Shown here one piece after another: positions 39,011 through 48,724 of a stretch of DNA of 64,000 nucleotides. The notes below the pieces were generated by a model. The model saw nothing but the letters and a program-made list of their open reading frames with translations, did not search any database and was not told the DNA's origin. Origin of the DNA: Bradyrhizobium lablabi (GTDB taxonomy: Bacteria > Pseudomonadota > Alphaproteobacteria > Rhizobiales > Xanthobacteraceae); NCBI RefSeq assembly GCF_018129385.1, contig NZ_JAFCLN010000002.1, positions 124,001 to 188,000 of the forward strand. The letters are read 5' to 3'. Numbering within the stretch: position 1 is the first letter of the stretch; every line of letters begins with the position of its first letter. The translations under genes were made by a program, and so were the position numbers.

Positions 39011-39048
39011 GTTTTCTTTCCTTTTTGGGGCTGTTCGCCGCCGGCTTG

Positions 39049-39552
39049 TCAGCCGGCTGAGCGATAATGCCCGGACTTCCCACCCATTTTCTCGACGAGG
39101 TGAATGCCCTCGATGCGGACGCCACGCTCGGCGGCCTTGATCATATCGTAAATCGTCAGACACGCGACCGATACGGCGGTGAGCGCCTCCATCTCGACGC
39201 CGGTGGGGCCGGTGACCTTGACGGTGGCCTGCACGACGCAACCGGGCAGCTTCCTGTCCGGCGTGATATCGACGGTGACTTTGGACAGCGCGAGCGGATG
39301 GCAGAGCGGGATCAGCTCGGACGTGCGCTTGGCTGCCATGATGCCGGCGATGCGGGCGGTTCCCAGCACGTCGCCTTTCTTCGCGTTGCCCGAGACGATC
39401 AAGTCCAGCGTCGCTTTGCTCATGATGACGCGGCCCTCGGCGACCGCCACGCGCTCGGTCGCCGGCTTTTCGGATACGTCGACCATGCGGGCTTCGCCCC
39501 TGGCGTCGATATGGGTGAGAGTGGAGGTTTTCCCCAAAACCTTCCGCGCCAT
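39049..39552 (-). CDS. moaC: Cyclic pyranopterin monophosphate synthase
   Basis: Converts the MoaA product to cyclic pyranopterin monophosphate, the first stable intermediate of Mo-cofactor synthesis. The 167-residue product has [20 protein letters not shown] near residues 23-42, [24 protein letters not shown] near 64-87, and [21 protein letters not shown] near 120-140, with MGGKSG near the C-terminus, as in all MoaC. It begins three bases after the trpC stop on the same strand. In most rhizobia moeA follows directly; here seven kilobases of other genes intervene. Confidence 0.96.
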   Translation of the reverse strand: MARKVLGKTSTLTHIDARGEARMVDVSEKPATERVAVAEGRVIMSKATLDLIVSGNAKKGDVLGTARIAGIMAAKRTSELIPLCHPLALSKVTVDITPDRKLPGCVVQATVKVTGPTGVEMEALTAVSVACLTIYDMIKAAERGVRIEGIHLVEKMGGKSGHYRSAG

Positions 39553-39555
39553 GAC

Positions 39556-40377
39556 CTAGCCTGTCCCGGTAGCGCGGGTCGTGCGGTCGCGGGCGAGCAG
39601 CGCGCGCGTAGCGGCCGCGACGTCGGCCTGCCGCATCAGGCTTTCGCCGACCAGGAAGGTCGACATGCCGACGCGTTCCAGCCGCGCAAGGTCCGCAGGC
39701 GCGAAAATGCCGCTCTCGCCGACCATCAGGCGATCTTTGGGGATCAGTGGCGCCAGCGCTTCGCTGGTGGCCAGCGTGGTCTCGAAGGTGCGCAGATTAC
39801 GGTTGTTGACGCCGATCATCGGCGAACGGAGTGTTAGCGCACGGTCGAGCTCGGCGCGGTCGTGGATTTCGATCAGCACGTCCATGCCATGCGCGATCGC
39901 GGCATCCTCGATATCCCTGGCTGCGCCGTCGTTCAGCGCCGCCATGATGATCAAAATGCAGTCGGCGCCGTGGGCGCGGGCTTCCGCCACCTGGTAGGTG
40001 TCGAACATGAAATCCTTGCGCAGCACCGGCAGATTGGTTGCGGCGCGCGCCGCCACCATGAAATCGAGATGGCCCTTGAAAGAGGGCGTGTCGGTCAGCA
40101 CGGACAGGCAGGCGGCGCCACCCGCTTCGTAGGCCTTGGCCAGCACCGGCGGATCGAAGTCGGCGCGGATCAGGCCCTTTGAGGGCGAGGCCTTCTTCAC
40201 TTCCGCGATCAGCGCGTAGTCGCCGCGAGCGAGCTTTTCCTTGATAGCCCGCACAAAGCCACGCGGTGGCGGCGCCGACCTTGCCAACGCCTCGACGCTG
40301 GCAAGCGGATGTGCGCGCTTGGCGGCAGCGATCTCTTCGCGCTTATAGGTCTCGATCTTGCTCAGGATGTCCGACAT
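39556..40377 (-). CDS. trpC: Indole-3-glycerol-phosphate synthase
   Basis: Closes the indole ring in tryptophan synthesis. The 273-residue TIM barrel has [15 protein letters not shown] near residues 57-71 and [15 protein letters not shown] near 93-107. [26 protein letters not shown] lies near 119-144, then [14 protein letters not shown] near 190-203 and [15 protein letters not shown] near 219-233. The catalytic Lys/Glu residues expected in KKASPSKG and in the KDF segment are present. It is monofunctional: there is no PRAI domain. It follows trpD with a palindromic repeat in the spacer and is three bases from moaC. Confidence 0.97.
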   Translation of the reverse strand: MSDILSKIETYKREEIAAAKRAHPLASVEALARSAPPPRGFVRAIKEKLARGDYALIAEVKKASPSKGLIRADFDPPVLAKAYEAGGAACLSVLTDTPSFKGHLDFMVAARAATNLPVLRKDFMFDTYQVAEARAHGADCILIIMAALNDGAARDIEDAAIAHGMDVLIEIHDRAELDRALTLRSPMIGVNNRNLRTFETTLATSEALAPLIPKDRLMVGESGIFAPADLARLERVGMSTFLVGESLMRQADVAAATRALLARDRTTRATGTG

Positions 40378-40412
40378 CGCCGTGCCTGCATCATGCTCTC
40401 ATCTTCTTGTTT

Positions 40413-40461
40413 GAGCATGATCCTTTCGGAAAACCGGTTTCCACTTTTCCGGATCATGCTC
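40413..40461. repeat. 50-bp palindromic repeat, copy 2 (between trpD and trpC)
   Basis: GAGCATGATCC at one end pairs with GGATCATGCTC at the other, perfect over 11 bp, with CTTTCGGAAAACCGG in the middle. It begins at the first base of the trpD stop and ends 36 bp before the trpC start, so an RNA hairpin would form between the two coding regions. Confidence 0.88.
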
Positions 40462-41474
40462 TATGCGTTGGAGACCGCGACCAACTGCTTCAGCCGTGCC
40501 GCCGCGGCGCCGCTGTCGAGCGATTTGGTGCCGATGGCGACGCCTTCCTTCAGATTGCTAGCACGGCCCGCGACGATCAGGGCCGCGGCCGCGTTCAACA
40601 ATGCGACATCACGGTACGCGCTCGGCTTGCCCTCGAGCACGCTTCTGAGCGCCGCTGCGTTGGCGTCGGCGTCGCCGCCCCTGAGAGCGCCGGCCGGAGC
40701 GATCGGCAGGCCGGCTTCCTCCGGAGTCACTTCAAAACTGCGGATGCTGCCGTTTTCGAGCGCGGCGACCGAGGTCGGGCCGGTGAGGGTGATCTCATCG
40801 AGTCCGTCGGAGCCGTGCACCACCCAGACGGCTTGCGCGCCGAGATTTTTCAGCACTTGCGCCAGCGGCAGCACCCACTGTTTGGAGAACACGCCGACCA
40901 TCTGCCGCTTCACGCCGGCGGGATTGGAGAGCGGTCCGAGCAGGTTGAAGATCGTACGGGTCGCAAGCTCGACGCGGGTCGGCCCGACATTCTTCATCGC
41001 GGGATGATGGGCGGGCGCGAACATGAAGCCGATGCCGGCCTCCTGCACGCAGTCGCCGACCTTTTCCGGCGTAAGATCAATTTTCACCCCGAGCGAGGAC
41101 AAGACGTCGGCCGCGCCCGAGCGCGACGACAGCGCACGGTTGCCGTGCTTTGCAACGGGCACCCCGGCGCCGGCGACGATGAAGGAGGCGCAGGTGGAAA
41201 CATTGACCGAGCCCGAGCCGTCACCGCCGGTGCCGACCACGTCGACCGCATCGGCCGGTGCCGTCACGCGCAGCATCTTGCCGCGCATGGCCGACACTGC
41301 GCCGGTGATCTCCTCGACCGTCTCGCCGCGCACACGCAGCGCCATCAACAGCCCGCCCATCTGCGAGGGCGTGGCTTCGCCCGACATCATGGCGTCGAAG
41401 GCGGCAGCCGCCTCGTCACGCGACAGCGTCGCGCCGGTCGCGACTTTTCCGATAATCGATTTCAGGTCGTCCAT
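40461..41474 (-). CDS. trpD: Anthranilate phosphoribosyltransferase
   Basis: Transfers the phosphoribosyl group of PRPP to anthranilate. The 337-residue product has [28 protein letters not shown] near residues 25-52, the PRPP-binding [18 protein letters not shown] near 76-94, [17 protein letters not shown] near 103-119, [16 protein letters not shown] residues near 148-158, and [13 protein letters not shown] near 166-178. It is part of the trpD-trpC-moaC block. The separate anthranilate synthase genes are not in the window. Confidence 0.97.
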   Translation of the reverse strand: MDDLKSIIGKVATGATLSRDEAAAAFDAMMSGEATPSQMGGLLMALRVRGETVEEITGAVSAMRGKMLRVTAPADAVDVVGTGGDGSGSVNVSTCASFIVAGAGVPVAKHGNRALSSRSGAADVLSSLGVKIDLTPEKVGDCVQEAGIGFMFAPAHHPAMKNVGPTRVELATRTIFNLLGPLSNPAGVKRQMVGVFSKQWVLPLAQVLKNLGAQAVWVVHGSDGLDEITLTGPTSVAALENGSIRSFEVTPEEAGLPIAPAGALRGGDADANAAALRSVLEGKPSAYRDVALLNAAAALIVAGRASNLKEGVAIGTKSLDSGAAAARLKQLVAVSNA

Positions 41475-41497
41475 CGCCCCGCCAAATCTCTTGTTTG

Positions 41498-41545
41498 ATC
41501 ATGATCCGATTCGAAAAACCGGTTCCCACTTTTTCGGATCATGAT
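41498..41545. repeat. 50-bp palindromic repeat, copy 3 (between ppiD and trpD)
   Basis: ATCATGATCC pairs with GGATCATGAT, perfect over 10 bp, with GATTCGAAAAACCGG and CCCACTTTTTC inside. It lies 23 bp upstream of the trpD start and 5 bp after the ppiD stop. Confidence 0.87.
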
Positions 41546-41550
41546 GTAGC

Positions 41551-43461
41551 TCAATTATTCGAACTGGCTGCGCCCGTCGCCTGCGCGAATGCGGCCTGGT
41601 TGATGGATGTACCGATGGTCTGCTCGATCTTGTTCACGAACTGGGCGACCTGTTCGTCGGACAGGCCGCGATCGAGCGTCTCCTTCAGTTTCTTGACCTC
41701 GTCGGAAGCCATGTCGACCGGCGGGACCGTGATGTCGGTGACCTTGAACACGACCCATTCGCTGCCGCCGCCGCTCGATGTCTGGCCGAAACCATCCTTG
41801 GCGGTGCGGAAGGCGGCCGTGACGGCGCTGGCGGGCAAGCCCGCTGGCGATCCCTCGCGCTTGAAGTCCTTTGCGGTCTCGACCTTGGCGCCGATCGCGG
41901 TGGCTTGCTCGGCCAGCGTCGAGCCTTGCTCGAGCTTCTGCACCATCTCGGTCGCCTTCGTCCGCAGCCGGCTCGAGATCTGGTCCTCGCGCCATTTCGC
42001 CTCGACCTGGGACCGCACTTCATCGAGCGTGCGCTCGCGCGACGGCGTGATGCCCGTCACGTCGTACCAGACATAGCCGCCGTTGAAGGAGATCGGATCG
42101 TTGTCGACGCCGACATCGCTGTTGAAGGCCTGCGAGACAACGTCGAGCCCGCGCGGAATGTTGGTGGCGAGCTGACCGTCCGGCGTGCGGCCGGAGCGAT
42201 CGACCGCCTCGATGGTGACGGCGGTAAGGCCCAGCTTCTTGGCGGCCTCGGCGACACTGGCGCCGCCGCTGCGCTCGTCCTCCATCTTGTTCTGGAGCTC
42301 GGAGACTTTTACGCGCGCATTCTCGGCGCCGAGCTGCTTCTTGATCTCGGCTGCAACGCTCTCATACGTCGCCGTGGTCCCGGGTTCGATCTTGCCAACC
42401 TTGACGAGGAGCGCACCGAACCGGCCCTGCACGGGCTGGCTGACCGCGCCGGAGGCGAGAGAAAATGCGGCGTCCGCGGCGGCGGGTTCGAGGATCGCGG
42501 ACTTCGCGACCAGCCCGAGTTCATAGTCCGACGGCTTGAGGTCGCGCTCCTTGGCGAGGTCCTCGAACGAGGTTCCGGACGTGATCTTGGCGCGCGCGGC
42601 CTCCGCTTCGCCCATGTTCGGGAAGATGATCTGCGACACCTCGCGCTTTTCCGGCGTGCCGAGCCTGTCCTTGCGCTGGTCGAAGACCTTTCGCGCCTCT
42701 TCGTCGGAGATCTCGCTCCATTTGCCGAGCTCGTCCGGCGTGATCACCGCAAACGAGATCTTTCGGTATTCAGGGGCGCGGAACTGAACCTTGCGCTCCT
42801 CGAAATAGGCGGCGAGCGTTTCCGGCGAGGGCGGATCGATCGTGCCGGCCTGGGCTGCATCCAGCTTGATGTAGTCGATCGAGCGCTGCTCGTTCTGGAA
42901 GCGCGTCAGCGCATCGATCAGCACCTGCGGCGGTTCGACCCCGGCCGTGATGGTGCCGGCGATCTGCCGGCGCAGCGACACCTTGCGCTGTTCGGCGAAA
43001 TAGCGCGGCTCGCTGTAGCCGAACTGCCTGAGCACGGCCTGGAAGCGCGCGGGATCGAACTGGCCGTTGATGCCCTTGAAGTTCGGATCGCTATGGATCT
43101 GCCGGATGATCTCGGCCTCGGACATCGCAAGGCCCATGCGGCGCGCCTCCTCATCGAGGGCTGCTTCCGCGATGGTCTGCTGCAAGATCTGGCGGTCGAA
43201 GCCGAAGGCGCGCGCCTGCTCCTGCGTCAGCGGCCGGCCGAACTGGCGGCCGATCTGCTGGAGCTTGTCGGTGTAGAGCTGGCGGAACTGTTCGGTCGAA
43301 ATCTCGGTGCGGCCGATTGTAGCGAGCGTCGACTGCCCAAAGCCCTTGAAGATGTCGGCAATGCCCCAGATGCCGAAACTGACGATCAGGACGCCCATCA
43401 CCACGGCCATGACAATCTTGCCGAGCCAGTTTGATGAGGCTTTGCGCATTCCTCGAAGCAT
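41551..43461 (-). CDS. ppiD: Peptidyl-prolyl isomerase-like chaperone (PpiD/SurA_N type)
   Basis: Inner-membrane-anchored periplasmic chaperone of 636 residues. A basic N-terminus (MLRGMRKASSNWLGK) precedes one transmembrane helix at about residues 16-38, then a SurA_N-like helical domain (about 50-180, with EISTEQFRQLYTDKLQQIGRQFG). A parvulin-like domain lies around 240-360 (REVSQIIFPNMGEAEAARAKI, SGTSFEDLAKERDL), followed by a second parvulin-like C-terminal part. This is the PpiD arrangement: one helix with the bulk in the periplasm at the Sec exit. It heads the trpD-trpC-moaC block on the - strand. In related genomes tpiA is normally the divergent neighbour. Confidence 0.88.
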   Translation of the reverse strand: MLRGMRKASSNWLGKIVMAVVMGVLIVSFGIWGIADIFKGFGQSTLATIGRTEISTEQFRQLYTDKLQQIGRQFGRPLTQEQARAFGFDRQILQQTIAEAALDEEARRMGLAMSEAEIIRQIHSDPNFKGINGQFDPARFQAVLRQFGYSEPRYFAEQRKVSLRRQIAGTITAGVEPPQVLIDALTRFQNEQRSIDYIKLDAAQAGTIDPPSPETLAAYFEERKVQFRAPEYRKISFAVITPDELGKWSEISDEEARKVFDQRKDRLGTPEKREVSQIIFPNMGEAEAARAKITSGTSFEDLAKERDLKPSDYELGLVAKSAILEPAAADAAFSLASGAVSQPVQGRFGALLVKVGKIEPGTTATYESVAAEIKKQLGAENARVKVSELQNKMEDERSGGASVAEAAKKLGLTAVTIEAVDRSGRTPDGQLATNIPRGLDVVSQAFNSDVGVDNDPISFNGGYVWYDVTGITPSRERTLDEVRSQVEAKWREDQISSRLRTKATEMVQKLEQGSTLAEQATAIGAKVETAKDFKREGSPAGLPASAVTAAFRTAKDGFGQTSSGGGSEWVVFKVTDITVPPVDMASDEVKKLKETLDRGLSDEQVAQFVNKIEQTIGTSINQAAFAQATGAASSNN

Positions 43462-43792
43462 GGGTCCAACTTCTATCGGTAAGTTAAGAGGCTGATTTTA
43501 CTAGAAAATTTTTGGCCTACGCTCGCACCTCAGCCGATAGGTACGGCGAACAGTTGTGCCACTTTCGATCCCGGCACGGGTCTAGCTTGCCTATGGCCCT
43601 TACTGCAAGGCCCGGTCCCGTTTGCGCTCTCCCGAGGGCTTCACCATCCGCCCTGCCGATCAACCGAAGATCGCATTGGGGCGCCCATCGTTAGCATATC
43701 CGGTCGCGGCAGGCCCTGCGGCGATTCCGCAAATTGACGGACGACAGCGAAGCTTTGACTGCCACGAAGTGCCGTCCCATCGCTGCTCATGG
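43462..43792. other. Spacer between the GT-C gene and ppiD
   Basis: About 330 bp holding the ppiD promoter. No gene, repeat or known operator was found; an AT-rich stretch near 43485-43515 (TAGTAAAATC on the - strand) is the only promoter-like part. This spacer marks the left edge of the glycan cassette. Confidence 0.4.
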
Positions 43793-45586
43793 TTACCGCC
43801 CATTGTCCTGGCCGGCCGGGCAGGCGGCCGGCTGCAAGGGAGCGTAGATTTTCACCAATGAATCATCGACGGGATATCGCAATTCCGAAGCGAGGCGATA
43901 CGCTGCAAAATCGACCCCAAGCGCCTGCAATTCTTCGATCGAGAATGATCCGGACGATCTGGTGAACAACCATGATTGTTTCAAGTGATCCGGTTGCAGG
44001 CGTCTGAAATATTCCTGGGCGAAATGATCCGAGATCGAATAGCCGCCGAAGATCCATGGGAAAACCGGCATCTGGCCGTCGATGACGAAAACCAGGCCGG
44101 GCGAAGAGCCGCTCAGGTCAATGGCAAGGCCACCTTTGCAGAATCCGCCTGCCTTCGTCGTATTCCGCAGAGCCTCGATGAACTCGCTTGTCTTGCGATC
44201 GAGTTTCAACTCGGAGCCCCATCCGACCGGCGTGGGGACAACTTGCATCGCGAGTGGGCCGGCCAGCCGGTAAGGCGAGGTTAGTCCGAAGTTGAAACCG
44301 GAGAATGCGAGACAAAGCGCAACGGCGGAAGCTGCCGCAATCGCCGTTGTGCTTTTTTCGAAGGCCAGGACAAATGCTGCGAACGCGCCCGCGATCGACA
44401 GGCCGAAGAGCTGTGCGAATGTCAGAGATACCGTGTTGGATGAACCGGCCGTTGCGGCCGAGGGGATGAGAGCAGCCAACGCAAGAAGCGTGATCAGCCG
44501 AATATCGACGGTTGTCCTCAGACAACACAACGTCAGCACCGAGAATGCAACCGCTGTCGCTTTTATGCCGAAATCATATTCGCGAGGGTGAAGAAGCTGG
44601 CTGAGCGTGGCAGCAAATACGATTGCGAGCGCGGCAGCAAACAGGAGCAGTGTCAGAAGATTTGGAATATTTCTGCCGCCACGCCTCATGAAAAGCACGG
44701 CAACGAACATCAAAACGGACAGAAACCACGTCTTGCCCTGGGCCAGAAACGCCACTTGCCGGTCCAGAACAGAAAAATTGACGGGATGAGATGTTCCGAA
44801 AATCGTGTTGTATTCCTTGATCTGGCTGAAGATGGCGTCTATCGGCAGGAATAACGCCACGATGGCGATGACTAAAATGCCAGCGCCGGCTGCCCGGATA
44901 ATTTGAGTTAGCCGAGCCTTCATGGTCGGAAGCATGAGGAGGACGGCAGCCAAGTATATTACGCCAAAGCTCAACACGCCGTGCGGACGCCCAAGCGCCG
45001 CCACAGCACCCGCCATCGCCGCGCAGACGGCTGAATATGAGGTCGTACCCGGCGGATGAAGAAGCAGGATCGCGATAAACAAAAGGAGGGCGCCCACCAG
45101 CGCCAACCAATTATAGGAGGGACTGGTTAGCCACAGCGCGTAATAACAAAGCGGAAGAGCTGCACAAACGGCCAGGACCTGCATTCCCGCCGGGCCTCGC
45201 CAACTCAGCTTTGCCTTGTTCAGAACGATGAGCCCGATCGCCGCCCCAAGTCCCACGAGAATGAGCGCGCCTATTCGTCTCAAGCCGGCAATCGATTCTC
45301 CGGCTAAGCCGAACAGAGGCTTTAACGCGTAGCCAAACAGACCATAGTTCCACTTGTAATCGGATGGCCGCTGAATGGTCATCAGATAAAAGGAATCGTC
45401 GGTAAAGTCGAAGCCGCGGTCCAGAAACCAGACTGTTCGCGTAATCAAGGCGGCGCAGATCAGGACAATTAGGGCCGCGAGAAACCAGGGCGCAGTTCTA
45501 TTCAAAAGCCTGATTGCCGGAATTGGTCCAACTCCAAAAAGCCGATCTTCGGAGAAGTTAAGGGGCTTGCGGATTGGATGCAACAT
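43793..45586 (-). CDS. Polytopic membrane protein, GT-C glycosyltransferase-like
   Basis: A 597-residue inner-membrane protein with about ten to twelve hydrophobic helices in the first 430 residues and a soluble periplasmic C-terminal domain. The first loop after helix 1 carries an acidic cluster, DRGFDFTDDSFYLMT, in the position of the catalytic Asp/Asp-Glu of GT-C enzymes such as ArnT and PMT. This points to transfer of a sugar from a polyprenyl-phosphate donor. ATG 45586 is chosen; the upstream in-frame extension of 39 basic residues overlaps the divergent promoter region. GC content is lower than in the core. It is divergent from the four-gene operon. Its exact family is not identified. 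Confidence 0.65.
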   Translation of the reverse strand: MLHPIRKPLNFSEDRLFGVGPIPAIRLLNRTAPWFLAALIVLICAALITRTVWFLDRGFDFTDDSFYLMTIQRPSDYKWNYGLFGYALKPLFGLAGESIAGLRRIGALILVGLGAAIGLIVLNKAKLSWRGPAGMQVLAVCAALPLCYYALWLTSPSYNWLALVGALLLFIAILLLHPPGTTSYSAVCAAMAGAVAALGRPHGVLSFGVIYLAAVLLMLPTMKARLTQIIRAAGAGILVIAIVALFLPIDAIFSQIKEYNTIFGTSHPVNFSVLDRQVAFLAQGKTWFLSVLMFVAVLFMRRGGRNIPNLLTLLLFAAALAIVFAATLSQLLHPREYDFGIKATAVAFSVLTLCCLRTTVDIRLITLLALAALIPSAATAGSSNTVSLTFAQLFGLSIAGAFAAFVLAFEKSTTAIAAASAVALCLAFSGFNFGLTSPYRLAGPLAMQVVPTPVGWGSELKLDRKTSEFIEALRNTTKAGGFCKGGLAIDLSGSSPGLVFVIDGQMPVFPWIFGGYSISDHFAQEYFRRLQPDHLKQSWLFTRSSGSFSIEELQALGVDFAAYRLASELRYPVDDSLVKIYAPLQPAACPAGQDNGR

Positions 45587-45749
45587 GCTACTCGGAATTG
45601 ATGGACGACGCGATCGTTGCTCGACCTTCGCCGTCGCGGTTGGCTGTAGGAGGGGCCTGGTGTGCTGTCGACACCGGCCGTTCGTCTTGCGTTTCAAGGG
45701 CAATTACGCAAAATGCGCGCGATCAACAAGCCACTGAAAGTAATAACCT

Positions 45750-46994
45750 ATGCGTAGTTTCCCGATTAGTCGCTGCAGAATTTGCGGCGGGGAAAATTTG
45801 GAAGAAGTGTTTGCGTTAGGCGATCTGGTTTCTTGCGGCGCATTCTCGTCGAAGGGCCAGCCCGATCCGACAAGCGCGCCGCTTCAGCTCATGCAGTGTG
45901 AATCGTGCGGCCTCGTTCAACTCGCGCACAATTTCGACGGCAACGATCTATTCCGGCTCTCTTACGGATATCGATCCGGGCTCAACGAGAGCATGATCCG
46001 GCATTTGCGCGAAATCGTGTTCAACGTGAAGTACCGGGTGGCGTTCTCGCCTGGAGACATCGTTCTCGACATCGGAAGCAACGATGGAACGCTGCTCTCG
46101 TTTTACGAGGACGAGAAGGGAATACGAAGACTGGGTATCGATCCCACGATAGCCAAATTCAAATCCTACTATCAGAGCGGCATCGAGACGGTCGAGGATT
46201 TCTTCACCGCTGCCCAGTACCGGAAAAGCGTCGGGGACGTCCAGGCAAAAGCCATTACCAGCATAGCGATGCTGTACGATCTGCCCGACCCGAACGCATT
46301 CGTCGGCGACATCGCCTCCGTCCTTGCCCCCGGCGGGCTTTGGGTATTCGAGCAGAGCTATCTGCCGCTCATGGTCGAGCGCGGGTCTTTCGATACGATA
46401 TGCCACGAGCATCTTGAATATTACGGCATGCATCAGATCAACGATTTGCTGGCGCGGCATGGACTGCGAGCATTCGACGTCCGCGTCAACGACGTCAATG
46501 GCGGCAGCTTCCAGATCTGGGCGTGTCACCTCGGCGGACCCTATCCGACCAACGCCGCGGCCGTGGATCTTTTGCTCCGCAAGGAACGGCTAGAGGGATA
46601 TCTTGGCAAGCGGCCCTTGCAATCCCTGCGCAGCAACGCGGAAGCCGCCCGTCAGCAAACGCTGGACTTTCTCGAGCACTGCCTTGCGAGTGGAAAAACC
46701 GTGCATGGGTACGGCGCTTCGACGAAGGGCAACACCTTGCTCCAGTATTTCGGAATTACCTCGCGCCTTCTTCCGGTGATTGCCGATCGCAACCCTGACA
46801 AGGACGGCGCGCGAACGCCCGGGACCGGCATCCCGATCATTTCGGAAGAGCAGTCTCGTGCGGCAAAGCCGGATTACTATTTCGTCCTGCCCTGGCATTT
46901 CCGGGATGCATTTCTCAAGCGGGAGAGGGCGTTTATCGAGCGCGGCGGCAAGTTCGTTTTTCCGCTGCCGGTGTTCGACATCGTAACGAAATAG
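45750..46994 (+). CDS. NDP-sugar C-methyltransferase (zinc-binding, class I SAM)
   Basis: A 414-residue protein in the TylCIII/NovU/TcaB9 mould. The N-terminal zinc-binding part is CRICGGENLEEVFALGDL near residues 9-26, with CESCGLVQLA near 50-59. The SAM-binding Methyltransf core has VLDIGSNDGTLLSFY near 105-119 (motif I), with HEHLEYYGMHQI near 215-226. The C-terminal Methyltransf_14-like domain ends with VHGYGASTKGNTLLQYF and FVLPWHFRD. Such enzymes add a methyl to C3 of a 4-keto-NDP-hexose. It is first in a four-gene operon whose next member is a GMD-like SDR. Confidence 0.88.
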   Translation: MRSFPISRCRICGGENLEEVFALGDLVSCGAFSSKGQPDPTSAPLQLMQCESCGLVQLAHNFDGNDLFRLSYGYRSGLNESMIRHLREIVFNVKYRVAFSPGDIVLDIGSNDGTLLSFYEDEKGIRRLGIDPTIAKFKSYYQSGIETVEDFFTAAQYRKSVGDVQAKAITSIAMLYDLPDPNAFVGDIASVLAPGGLWVFEQSYLPLMVERGSFDTICHEHLEYYGMHQINDLLARHGLRAFDVRVNDVNGGSFQIWACHLGGPYPTNAAAVDLLLRKERLEGYLGKRPLQSLRSNAEAARQQTLDFLEHCLASGKTVHGYGASTKGNTLLQYFGITSRLLPVIADRNPDKDGARTPGTGIPIISEEQSRAAKPDYYFVLPWHFRDAFLKRERAFIERGGKFVFPLPVFDIVTK

Positions 46995-47009
46995 AGTTTT
47001 GCGAAGAAA

Positions 47010-48005
47010 ATGCCGCCGGCTGTAAACGACGCCACAATATCCCCGAGTCGCGCCGAAACCCGGACGGCTGTCGTGGTCGGCGCCCTGGGGCAGGACGGAA
47101 CGTTGCTATCCCGTTACTTGCGCAGCAAGGGATATCGCGTTGTTGCGGTGACACGGCAGGGCGTGTTGAAGTCAGATGGGTCTGTCGACACGTTGGACCT
47201 TTTGAATATGTCGGGGGTAGAGGCGTTCATCGCGGCGATACTCCCGGACGAGATATATTTTCTGGCTGCGCATCATCACTCTTCAGATCAAGACGCCGGT
47301 GACCTGGGCACGCTCCTGCAACAGAGTCACGAGACGCACGGCTTGCGTTTTCTGAGCCTTCTTCAAGCGTGCGCCAAACGTTCTCCCGAAACACGCCTGT
47401 TCTACGCCTCGTCCGCTTTGGTGTTCGGTCATCCGGAAAGCCGTCCTCAGGACGAAGCGACGCCGATGCGCCCGGCTTGCGCGTATGGAGTCACCAAATT
47501 GTTCGGCATGGGCCTGTGCGAGATCTTCCGGCGCGATCATGGGCTTTTTTGCAGCGCGGGCATACTTTTCAATCATGAAAGCCCGCTCCGCCAACAACAG
47601 TTCGTTTCCAGAAAGATTTCGAAAGCCGTTATTGCGATCAAGCGCGGTATTCAAACCGAACTCGTACTTGGTTCACTCGACACCGAAATAGACTGGTCGG
47701 CGGCCGAGGATTTCGTGCGAGCAATGCCTGCCGTCCTTGCATTGGATGCCCCGCGAGACTTTGTTTTTGCCAGCGGCAAACTGCATAGTTTGCGAGAATT
47801 CTGTGCTATTGCGTTCTCCACGGTCGGATTGGATTTCCGCAATCATGTGAAGGTCGCGGAAGCGTTGGTCGTGCGTAAACCTCGTACTATCCCGCTCCAC
47901 GGCAATCCGGCGCGGCTCATGCAGGCCACCGGATGGCGCCCCGAAATCAATTTCGAACAACTCGTTTCGGGATTAGTCCAGGCAGAAATGGATCGTACAA
48001 GGTGA
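47010..48005 (+). CDS. GDP-mannose 4,6-dehydratase-like extended SDR
   Basis: A 331-residue short-chain dehydrogenase/reductase resembling GMD. The NAD(P)-binding glycine motif is VVVGALGQDGTLLSRYL near residues 20-36. ASSALVFGHPESRP lies near 133-146 in place of GMD's SSSEMFG, and the catalytic pair YGVTK with Tyr and Lys near 159-163. Then come NHESPLRQQQFVSRKI near 188-203 and EIDWSAAEDFVRAM near 226-239, typical of GMD. It may make a 4-keto-6-deoxy sugar for the adjacent C-methyltransferase, though substrate identity is inferred. It starts 15 bp after the previous gene and overlaps the next by four bases. Confidence 0.85.
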   Translation: MPPAVNDATISPSRAETRTAVVVGALGQDGTLLSRYLRSKGYRVVAVTRQGVLKSDGSVDTLDLLNMSGVEAFIAAILPDEIYFLAAHHHSSDQDAGDLGTLLQQSHETHGLRFLSLLQACAKRSPETRLFYASSALVFGHPESRPQDEATPMRPACAYGVTKLFGMGLCEIFRRDHGLFCSAGILFNHESPLRQQQFVSRKISKAVIAIKRGIQTELVLGSLDTEIDWSAAEDFVRAMPAVLALDAPRDFVFASGKLHSLREFCAIAFSTVGLDFRNHVKVAEALVVRKPRTIPLHGNPARLMQATGWRPEINFEQLVSGLVQAEMDRTR

Positions 48006-48724
48006 CTCGGCCAACTTGCTTGATTTTTCTTCCGACCCTGAACGAGGCCGGCACGATCGAAAGCATCATCCAGCAGATCATCGACCTGAACCTCGGTGCA
48101 GACATCCTTGTGATCGACGACGGGTCGGCAGACGGCACCGACGAAATGGTCAGGAAGCTGGGCAGCAAATATCCATCGGTATCGTTGATCGAGCGCGGCG
48201 CTCGTCTGGGCGTCGGAAGTGCGCACATCCACGCCCTGCGGCTGGCCAAGGAGCGCAACTACGGCCGCTTGATCACCATGGATGCCGACTTTTCTCACCA
48301 GCCATCCGACATTGCGCGCTTCATCGCGGCGGCCGAAGCAGCGGACATCGTCGTCGGCAGCCGCTTCGAGCGAACCGAGAGCTTGAAGGACTGGAATCTG
48401 TTCCGTAAGGGAATGACCCATCTGGGCCATTTCCTGACCCGGCTGCTTCTATCGATGCCCTATGACGCGAGCGGCGGGTTCCGGGTATATGCGATGGACA
48501 AGGTACCGCAGGATCTGATCGACAATCTGGAAAGCGCCAACTACGACTTTTTCTTCGAAAGTCTGACGTTGTTGCACAGGCGTGGACTGTCGATCGCCGA
48601 AGTGCCTATCGACCTTCCGGCGCGGGTATACGGCCACTCCAAGATGCAGCTCAAGCACATCCTGGGCGGTTTTTTCCGGTTGGTCTTGCTGTCGTATCGA
48701 CTACGGGCGAAGGAAAAAGAATGA
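48002..48724 (+). CDS. Polyprenyl-phosphate mannose/glucose synthase-like GT2
   Basis: A 240-residue family-2 glycosyltransferase like the soluble dolichyl-phosphate mannose synthase (DPM1). It has FLPTLNEAGTIESII near residues 8-22, VIDDGSADGTDEM near 37-49, the DxD at TMDADFSHQPSDI near 95-107, and SGGFRVYAM near 158-166. The C-terminal acceptor-loop segment includes GHSKMQL. It would load a sugar onto polyprenyl phosphate for the GT-C protein encoded divergently. GTG 48002 gives a GTGA overlap with the preceding gene; the 23 residues upstream in the same frame are discarded. The stop overlaps the next start as ATGA. Confidence 0.88.
   Translation: MTRPTCLIFLPTLNEAGTIESIIQQIIDLNLGADILVIDDGSADGTDEMVRKLGSKYPSVSLIERGARLGVGSAHIHALRLAKERNYGRLITMDADFSHQPSDIARFIAAAEAADIVVGSRFERTESLKDWNLFRKGMTHLGHFLTRLLLSMPYDASGGFRVYAMDKVPQDLIDNLESANYDFFFESLTLLHRRGLSIAEVPIDLPARVYGHSKMQLKHILGGFFRLVLLSYRLRAKEKE

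Noticed and set aside
43462..43792. Possible gene in the ppiD upstream spacer
   Set aside because: Only short open frames without ribosome site; no similarity to known families recognised.
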